From Trichobilharzia szidati (taxonomy: Eukaryota > Platyhelminthes > Trematoda > Strigeidida > Schistosomatidae): a stretch of 64,000 nucleotides of DNA. Shown piece by piece: positions 60,501-64,000 of this stretch (position 1 is the first letter of the stretch; each line of letters opens with the position of its first letter). A program made the translations under genes and the position numbers. Under the pieces are notes generated by a model. It ran no database searches and was not told the origin of the DNA. It saw nothing but the letters and a program-made list of their open reading frames with translations. The stretch is taken from contig OX235271.1 in assembly GCA_944472155.2 (NCBI GenBank), forward strand, positions 98,965,256 to 99,029,255. Direction: 5' to 3'.

Positions 60501-63026
60501 TCACCCTTGCACTGACGACCAACTCCCCGCTTCCTTTTCGGGTTCCCCTTGAGGGCTTGTTTAGTGATGTCACTTGATGGTTTCCTTAGAGTATGGCCAA
60601 TCCATCTCCATTTCTTCCTAACTATTTGTTTAACAATCGGTTCCTGGTTGCTTTGCTCCCAGAGATCCCTGTTGCTGATCTTTTCTGGCCATCTGATCTT
60701 GAGTGGTATTGAGCAAAGGCAACTGTTAATGAAGGTCTGTAGTTTGTTGGAGATGCTCTTTATGACTCGCAGTGCAAGTCTCTGATCCGTATAGTAGTAC
60801 TGACTTCATATTGAAGTTGAAAATCCGGATCTTATTTTTGATGCTGAGTGTTGTTGACCTCCACACAGACTTGAGAGTAGTGAAAGCTTGTCTTGTTTTC
60901 CGATTCTTGCTTTGATATCCTCGTCAGTTCCGCCTGCAGTTGAAACGATGCTTCCCAGGTAGGTAAAAGATGTTGTTTCTTTCAGGTTCCTCCCGTTTAT
61001 GCTGATCGTTGTCTGTTGTTGTTGCTGTTGGTGGTGTTGCCCAGGAATCTCCATAACCTACCTCTGTTTTCTTTATGTTCACCTGAAGTCCTATCTTTGA
61101 TGCTTCTTCTGCCAACTTGTTGCTTTTCGCTTGCATATCTTCCAGTTTGTGGGAAATCAGACATATATCATCAGCGAAGTCCAGATCCTCCAGGTTTTTT
61201 GTGTGAGTCCATTTTATGCCTGTTTCCTCATTTCCCACTGTTTGTCGCATTATCCGATCTACTGCAATGAGGAAAATCATTGGCGATAGTAGGCAGCCTT
61301 GTTTTACTCCCGTCTTCACTTCGAAGGATTCCGTAAGTTTCCCGTTGTGGATTACTTGGCATTCAGCATTGTCATACAACTGTTGGATGAGATGTATAAT
61401 TATCGGCGGCACCCCGTAGTAGCGAAGTAGTTCCCAAATCATCTCTCGATCGACGCTGTCGAATGCTTTTTCAAAGTCGATGAAGTTGAGATAGAGAGGT
61501 GACTGCCATTCCAAGCTTTGTTCAATGATGATCCGTAGTATGGCGATTTGATCAATACATGATTCATATAAAAGATTATTTAATATACACTTTATATCCA
61601 ACGAAAAATCTTACGGAAATCGCAAAAACCTGGTAGTCAATAGTTTTTTTTCTAGGACAAATACATACTAACAACATGGAATCTAGTAAAACTGATTACC
61701 GATATCATTAACTACACTTAATACTTGGTTAAAAATATATTTTGTTTAATTATCGGTTGCTACAAAATACAGTGATTTAATAAGGTCAGACACTTCTATA
61801 AGGAATACAAACTACCTTGAAAGAGACTTGACAACAAGGATTGCTTTCCAGATGATACAACAAAGCATGTGATGAAACAGCCATATTACGTGACATTGAA
61901 CCAGTATCTCGAAGAGGATGAACTAAGTTTGACCAACGTTCAGCGATAGACCATGAAGATGTATCAGCGGTACATGATGTTGTAGACTGTTGTTTAGTAA
62001 AACTAATGGGTTCAGATTTCGATGAAGTGGAATTGGAACAACTAGAGCTTGAATCAGTATTCTGATAGTCATTTAGTATATTAGCCTGTTTTGCTAGATC
62101 AGTGCGACCTGAAAAACAAACGAAATAAATAAAGACTAAGTCACTTTGTGTACACAGGTTTACAATTCAAGTTGTAGGTGTATAAAGGTTAACTATACAT
62201 ACATCTGAAGCAGTGAACACGATTATGTTCAGTGATTACGCATTAGTTTCCAAACAAACAGTAGCACTAAGAGAAAACACAAATATAAACAAAATGCAGT
62301 AGGTGAAATCGCGTGAGTCCATTGAATACCGGTTTCAATCAGCGCGAAAGTATTCTGTGAACGCTACGAACCGCCACAAAAAGTGTACAAAGTACAAACT
62401 ACTCTGTTGAGAGCTGCTTTTATTCGCAAGGACGAACATCTACAAGGCAACAATGTTCCAATTTCGTGTGTTCTACATAAAGTTTACATCAACAAAGTTA
62501 TAACATTAATTAGTTGCAACAATGTAAGTAAACAAACAACCGCTGCTTTTTGTTTGTCTAAATATAAAGTCCATATCACAAACGAATAAATCAAAGGCTC
62601 AATCTTCACTGTCTCTGTGTTAACTTTATTTATACACAATAGATTAGGCGATGAACTTACCCATTAAGCTATATACATGAGGATCACAATTAGGCGGTGG
62701 ATGTAACCGACATAGACTAAGAAAAATACGTAAAATCATTGACACACCAGATGGAAGTACACGTAATCGCCTGCTCAATACTCCACGGAAAATTGTAGAG
62801 CTGGATTCTAAGCGACTGAGAAACAATAAAGCTAAATGTTGTGAAGAACCTTGTAGACAAGGTATGTCTGTTTCATGCAATGTTTTATTATCAGACAGGG
62901 TGAGAGATGTTAAAAGTGTCTCAACATAGGCACACGCAAATGGACCAGCATTTTGAAGCCATCGCTGAACTTCTTCATCTTTGAAGACAGGGAAATCGTC
63001 TTGTTTTTCATGGGAATAGCCATACA
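39435..63026 (-). CDS. ANAPC1: Anaphase-promoting complex subunit 1 (APC1), C-terminal 1,599 residues
   Basis: Eighteen exons join without a frame break (63026 down to 39435), each with GT/AG borders. APC1 is the largest scaffold subunit of the APC/C, the nuclear/mitotic E3 ubiquitin ligase that marks cyclins and securin for destruction. Family landmarks appear in order: LMGRTDLAKQ; DDLRLREAYRLLQS; VVGRGMLTLG; FHNGVAIGL; YGLGLNGHL; AGKRGTMDQSI; GLGLLYQGSAHRH; SAGLALGL; ALGMAYLGSGN; LALAMILAGSGNLDV; GLLFLGGGR; and YHLQALRHLYALA. The Gly/Ala/Leu patterns are proteasome/cyclosome (PC) repeats. Human APC1 has 1,944 residues, so the N-terminal propeller region lies beyond 63.0 kb. Compared with the vertebrate protein as I know it, extra Ser/Asn/Arg-rich linkers occur in exons at 61.8, 58.0, 54.5, 53.8 and 47.6 kb. 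Introns carry many LINEs and SINEs. Confidence 0.94.
39801..40020 (-). repeat. SINE-H copy, minus
   Basis: Tail, ribozyme and tRNA-like head on the minus strand, in the last APC1 intron. The ribozyme core reads GTGAAGA (C3 changed to G), which should abolish cleavage. The B box is GGTTCGAACCC. Confidence 0.85.
40021..40127 (+). repeat. SINE-H partial copy, plus, head-to-head with the previous one
   Basis: It starts at the ribozyme core (CTGAAGAGTCCC) with no tRNA head. GAAG replaces GAAA, and the 5' stem I strand is lost. The tail follows to about 40127. Confidence 0.85.
40358..40513 (-). CDS. ANAPC1: APC1 penultimate exon
   Basis: Acceptor CATTTTTAG. Encodes LRNYYFNPPSNEICVNEH and VKAFRLWFSLPDSD. 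The donor is GTTAGT after CCTAAAG. Without splicing, the frame would stop at a TAG three codon positions later (40353), so a short alternative C-terminus is possible. Confidence 0.8.
40725..40860 (+). repeat. SINE-C-like fragment
   Basis: GGTGTTACCTACCATCATCC and ATAGGTGTGGCTCC...GTTGTTGAGTAA match the body of the 57350-57500 repeat. No usable A or B box remains. Confidence 0.4.
40965..41193 (-). CDS. ANAPC1: APC1 exon
   Basis: Acceptor ATTTTAAAG, donor GTAAGT. Encodes LDECLKHWLDLSVLKQLK and a Ser/Thr/Asn linker, ending QHFVEYKDG in phase 1. Confidence 0.82.
41505..41855 (+). repeat. Degraded full-length SINE-H copy
   Basis: The order head (TTTTAATGGGAAGTTGTGACC), tRNA-like part (GTGACTAAATGGTC), GGTACATACTGTTGAGGAG and tail (CTAATATCAGCTAATG) matches the 403-bp unit. 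The ribozyme core and stem II are destroyed. Confidence 0.6.
41901..41979 (-). CDS. ANAPC1: APC1 small exon
   Basis: A 79-bp exon, FFEAGYIFVKKRDDEEEL. Acceptor CATTCTTAG, donor GTAAGT. Matches the family pattern of a short beta element after the PC domain. Confidence 0.82.
42727..42803 (-). CDS. ANAPC1: APC1 small exon
   Basis: A 77-bp exon, NSEEYWPTVFHHGTNNW. Acceptor GCGTTTTAG, donor GTAAGA, ends in phase 2. Confidence 0.8.
43542..43613 (-). CDS. ANAPC1: APC1 small exon
   Basis: A 72-bp exon, DTFIFPSDVMDKITW. Acceptor TTTATATAG, donor GTAAGC, phase 0 at both ends. Confidence 0.8.
43940..44095 (+). repeat. Degraded SINE-B copy
   Basis: GTGGTCCGGTTTCGATTCATGG (B-box region), CGCTCTTACAC and the tail AAGTCCTATGTTCCATTCG follow SINE-B order. 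Confidence 0.6.
44476..44593 (-). CDS. ANAPC1: APC1 exon
   Basis: Encodes YHLQALRHLYALATIPR, one of the best conserved APC1 segments, then VCAVDVDTGRVV. Acceptor ATTTTTAG, donor GTAAGT. Confidence 0.93.
44757..44860 (-). repeat. SINE-B fragment, minus
   Basis: The plus text TTGCTAGCCCCACGCCCAACC then CCTCTTTACCC is the reverse of the SINE-B body. It sits directly before a LINE-B copy. Confidence 0.55.
44878..45563 (+). mobile_element. LINE-B 3' fragment, dead
   Basis: It matches the last part of the LINE at 60354-61567: FTYL-like block, VLLYGSETC peptide, RRKWRWIGHTLRRPSNEIT, and the 3' end GAAGCCCTATGTTCCACTCG followed by an AATAATAATAA tract. Frameshifts break the frame, and the RT core is missing. 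Confidence 0.8.
45735..45850 (-). repeat. Degraded Sm-alpha-type hammerhead SINE fragment
   Basis: Minus-strand text has CTACATCCAG, ATGACGAGTCCCAAATAAG, GAAA and CTCCTGGATGCCACTG. This matches the layout of the published schistosome Sm-alpha hammerhead (CATCCAG stem I, GTCCCAAATAGGAC stem II). The core is mutated (ATGACGA for CTGATGA) and stem II no longer pairs. Confidence 0.55.
46039..46125 (-). CDS. ANAPC1: APC1 exon
   Basis: An 87-bp exon, TLANTPEAVAMLVISFFP, between acceptor ATCTTTAG and donor GTAAGT. Splits codons at both ends and stays in frame. Confidence 0.9.
46545..47430 (-). pseudogene. Old LINE-A copy split by a LINE-B insertion
   Basis: Left part (46545-46684): ATTCAACCATTTCACTAC and CATACTTAGATTTTAG match LINE-A minus. 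Right part (47331-47430): CTAAAAGAACTATATCATCTG resumes the same copy near the YADD region. The two halves are contiguous in LINE-A and interrupted by 46685-47330. Confidence 0.7.
46685..47330 (+). mobile_element. LINE-B 3' fragment nested in LINE-A
   Basis: Starts GAAACAACCTCCTTCACC, contains GTGCTTCTATACGGATCAG and ends ATCCCTATGTTCCTCTAGG plus an AATAATAATAAT tract. Younger than the LINE-A copy that hosts it. Frame broken. Confidence 0.8.
47567..48036 (-). CDS. ANAPC1: APC1 exon
   Basis: Acceptor ATCTTCTAG, donor GTAAGT. PC repeats LALAMILAGSGNLDV and VGLLFLGGGR flank a low-complexity Ala/Thr/Gly/Ser segment. Confidence 0.92.
48037..49497. other. APC1 intron, nothing recognised
   Basis: AT-rich, with a (TA)n microsatellite near 49470-49488. 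No coding or matched repeat sequence. Confidence 0.45.
49498..49742 (+). repeat. SINE-B copy
   Basis: GCGTCGGTGGTTCAGTAGC (A box), a decayed B box (TCTGATATCCCTGG), the GAGGCTAGCAACCCC body and the tail GGCTCTATGTTCAACTAG, ending A-rich. In an APC1 intron, opposite to the gene. Confidence 0.8.
50290..50345 (+). repeat. Degraded SINE-H fragment
   Basis: CTCAGACTAGGATAAAATACA then GTCTAGTACTCCTTGG resembles the ribozyme/tail junction. Too short and mutated for more. Confidence 0.35.
50613..50703 (-). CDS. ANAPC1: APC1 exon
   Basis: A 91-bp exon encoding the PC repeat YLNILVGCALAMGLRYAG. Acceptor AATTTCAG, donor GTAATG. Confidence 0.9.
50829..51062 (+). repeat. SINE-B copy, well preserved
   Basis: GCGTCGGTGGCACAGCGG (A box), GGGGTTCGATCCCCGG (B box in a T-arm), ACGACGCACTCC, body GAGGCTAGCAACCCC and tail AGCCCTATGTTCCACTG, ending in an A-rich tract. 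Confidence 0.87.
51066..52145. other. APC1 intron, nothing recognised
   Basis: Short ORFs only; no motif or repeat could be matched. Confidence 0.4.
52146..53465 (-). pseudogene. LINE-A copy, frameshifted, in an APC1 intron
   Basis: Minus-strand frames carry VRQGCLLSPFLFNFII, LEYADDIVLLGDD, LRMFGMRFAPAKCKMM and HRLRWLGHVLRMP in three different reading frames. The 5' end stops near the FDSVDRE motif; the 3' end has the CAGACGGACAG tract. Clearly related to the open copy at 29.6 kb but inactive. Confidence 0.88.
53767..54380 (-). CDS. ANAPC1: APC1 exon
   Basis: Acceptor CATTACAG, donor GTGAGT. PC repeat APGAMMALGMAYLGSGN and LLLFQALAYGLINWNSI, followed by an acidic then Arg/Gly-rich linker (RGRRGSVNNVRGRPVRR). 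Ends in phase 2. Confidence 0.93.
54469..55056 (-). CDS. ANAPC1: APC1 exon
   Basis: Acceptor TAATTCCAG, donor GTAGTC. After GLSDLHWAEKLHAYI it encodes about 170 residues of Arg/Ser/Pro-rich linker, including RLRSRGGPRRPTDQSRRP, much longer than I would expect from vertebrate APC1. Confidence 0.88.
55391..55818 (-). CDS. ANAPC1: APC1 exon
   Basis: Acceptor TTCTTGAAG, donor GTGAGC. Encodes CAGKRGTMDQSILRL, AAAVFGLGLLYQGSAHRH and ELMALSAGLALGLVLLQ, canonical APC1 PC repeats, with a Ser/Asn insert between the last two. Confidence 0.93.
55819..56845. other. APC1 intron with foldback-family fragment
   Basis: At 56232-56310 the CACTGTGGTAGAGTATAAC and TTTTGATAAATCACAGAG segments match foldback arms. 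The rest is unassigned. Confidence 0.45.
56849..57275 (+). repeat. SINE-H: reversed tail stub followed by a full plus copy
   Basis: 56849-56915 is a minus-oriented tail. From about 56940 a plus copy runs through head (GCTCACTAGCGACTG), A box (GTGGCTTAATAG, altered), B box GGGTTCGAACAC, ribozyme and tail. The core is disrupted (CTGATGAAGAG insertion) and GAAG replaces GAAA. The same stub-then-head arrangement occurs at the centre of the 36-kb array. Confidence 0.82.
57350..57500 (+). repeat. SINE-C, tRNA-derived repeat
   Basis: A-box-like GTGGCTCACTGGTCTCGG and B-box-like AGATTCAAACCC, then a body with CAGGTGGTACCACTAGTCC and AATACGTGTGGCTCACTGCC. Fragments at 32.5 and 40.7 kb share the end of this body. 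Confidence 0.55.
57590..57818 (-). CDS. ANAPC1: APC1 exon
   Basis: Acceptor TTTTTTACAG, donor GTATGG. Encodes IDATWIMYN and AGLLYGLGLNGHLNK, matching the first PC repeats, and IREYLVRVHDLHNMAVLLG. Confidence 0.92.
58012..58233 (-). CDS. ANAPC1: APC1 exon
   Basis: Acceptor TTCATTTCAG, donor GTAAGT. An Asn/Ser/Thr-rich linker precedes HWPDFHNGVAIGLSISP, the start of the PC-repeat domain. Confidence 0.9.
58375..58923 (-). CDS. ANAPC1: APC1 exon
   Basis: Acceptor ATTTTACAG, donor GTAAGC. Contains DDLRLREAYRLLQS and WASVVGRGMLTLG, both conserved in the family, with a long Gly/Pro/Asn linker between the latter and the next PC-repeat exon. Confidence 0.9.
59480..59700 (-). repeat. SINE-D, tRNA-derived repeat
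   Basis: The minus strand has TATAGCTCAGTGGTAACG (A box). The body is shared with 28960-29205. It is followed on plus by a reversed flank (59690-59850, CACTAGTTACTTAGTGTCC) that also occurs around the 28.9 kb copy. Confidence 0.62.
60354..61567 (-). mobile_element. LINE-B: 5'-truncated non-LTR retrotransposon
   Basis: The minus strand encodes SCIDQIAILRIIIEQSLEW, LYLNFIDFEKAFDSVDRE (catalytic Asp), VKTGVKQGCLLSPMIF and LEDLDFADDICLISH (FADD variant of YADD). Frame breaks near 60950 lead into FTYLGSIVST and a C-terminal domain. The 3' end ATCCCTATGTTCCTCTAGG is followed by an (AAT)n tract. Only the part from RT finger 3 onward remains, so it is dead. Its protein differs clearly from LINE-A. 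It is inserted in an APC1 intron, same strand as the gene. Confidence 0.87.
61816..62108 (-). CDS. ANAPC1: APC1 exon
   Basis: Acceptor TTTTTCAG, donor GTAGTT. Starts with GRTDLAKQ, then a Ser/Thr-rich linker and SWSIAERWSNLVHPLRDTG, ending CQVSFK. The intron that follows contains the 60.4-61.6 kb LINE. Confidence 0.88.
62661..63026 (-). CDS. ANAPC1: APC1 exon (first certain exon in the window)
   Basis: Acceptor CCCTCCTAG, donor GTAAGT. Begins mid-codon (TG TAT GGC, YGYSHEKQDD). Holds LPSGVSMILRIFLSLCR and YSLMG, the helical region before the PC repeats. Confidence 0.88.
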
Positions 63027-63607
63027 CTAGGAGGGAAATGAAGAGAGAAATTCTGCAAGATAAGCGAAAAATATGGTTAATGCATGATATTATGTTACTC
63101 TTAGACCAAATTTCTTTTCATACACTCGGCAATCACACCTGTTATGTGAAGACCGATGATAACACAGCTGTCCAAGCTTCAGTAGGTGAAATGGGGTCTG
63201 AAGAATTTACACACATAAGCTCAACAAACACGTCAAAAACCACATAGACACGTCATTCATGCTAATAAGATTCCTACTGATAGACAGCTAGGCAATATAC
63301 AAACTAACCAAGTGAAATCTCTCAACAATAAATCAAATTTTCAGCAATCTTCCAAAAGGTGCATTACGAAGTCGTTTTTAGAGGGTGGATAATTTAGTGA
63401 GTTAAACCCCCCTAGGAAAACCAAGAGTCAAAAACAATGCATTACATAGTTTGACTCTGTAAATATTATTTCGAGCACGGACTGATAATTTCTTTTGCAA
63501 AATGCACACTTGCAATGTGACTTCATTAATTATAGTCAGGTATCCGACAGTGTCAGCACTTGACTCATCAAATGAATGAAATATTCATATATGTATTAAC
63601 AAATTAC

Positions 63608-63676
63608 TGGGAAAGAAACTGATTGGTCCAATAATCCACGTGATAAATGGATACCAGTCCACGTTAATTCCCTTTG
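63608..63676 (-). CDS. Candidate further upstream APC1 exon
   Basis: A strong minus-strand acceptor (TTTTTTTTACACAG) starts a 69-bp open segment ending at GTAATT. Its length and phase (2+66+1) would join in frame to the exon at 63026, giving ...WIIGPISFFP then MYGYSHEKQ. The peptide itself is not one I can match to APC1, so phase is the main support. Confidence 0.3.
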
Positions 63677-64000
63677 CTGTGTAAAAAAAACAGTATCCAG
63701 CTGTGCACTGGTAAGCCTCATGTTTTTTTCTTGACAAATCCATTGTAACATCCTACTCTCATAATAAATGAGTTCATTACCAAATTTTAGGCGCCTAATT
63801 AATGTCTTTTACATCACTGTATTGCAGTCACAAAATTAAATTTTTGGTCTTGTACTCCAATAAACAGGAAACATTACATGTGTCGTGAAATCTGGTAAAA
63901 TAAAAAATTAATGCAAATGGATCGCCTGTTATAAGTTCTTATATACTGAACTAAGAACCACACTTCAAGAGTGAAGGCTTGTCATGTTACTTAACTACTG

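Noticed and set aside
63038..63247. 69-codon plus ORF near the window end
   Set aside because: It lies antisense in an APC1 intron without motifs or splice sites.

Overview
The window is eukaryotic, AT-rich and intron-rich. It carries several tRNA-derived SINE families, two lineages of non-LTR retrotransposon, and SINEs with an embedded hammerhead ribozyme. The ribozyme has the loop-less stem III known from schistosome Sm-alpha repeats. Together these point to a blood fluke (Schistosoma or a close trematode relative). No prokaryotic features are present.

Layout. (1) 1-6.9 kb is mostly non-coding, with old retrotransposon and SINE debris and one weak candidate exon. (2) 6.9-18.7 kb (+) holds a gene with very large exons: 6930-12652, 13142-15881 and 17077 into a 500-N assembly gap at 18135-18634. 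It encodes at least 3,173 residues of Ser/Thr/Asn/Pro-rich, largely disordered sequence with acidic and lysine/arginine-rich patches, probably nuclear and of unrecognised family. (3) 19655-34352 (+) holds six exons encoding five WD40 blades and a stop codon, followed by a poly(A) signal. Reading phase lets an exon end just after the gap (donor at 18661) join the first WD40 exon, so (2) and (3) may be one gene. Its introns hold SINEs, a foldback element and a LINE with a 641-codon open reverse-transcriptase frame. (4) 34.8-37.2 kb, between two convergent genes, is an inverted tandem array: three 403-bp SINE units on the minus strand, then three on the plus strand. Each unit has Pol III A/B boxes and an apparently intact hammerhead ribozyme. 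This is the most unusual element in the window. (5) 39435-63026 (-) holds 18 phase-consistent exons encoding the C-terminal 1,599 residues of anaphase-promoting complex subunit 1 (APC1). The N-terminus lies beyond the window, possibly beginning with a small candidate exon at 63608-63676. APC1 introns are packed with LINEs and SINEs, including a LINE nested in an older LINE.

Relationships. The two main transcription units converge and meet at the hammerhead array. Among the mobile elements, one SINE family (copies at 21.4, 28.1, 49.5 and 50.8 kb and others) shares its 3' tail with the second LINE lineage (44.9, 46.7 and 60.4 kb), which suggests mobilisation in trans. APC1 works in the ubiquitin ligase that drives mitotic exit. 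The function of the large WD40-linked gene is unknown. Introns and intergenic stretches not listed were read and held nothing I could name.
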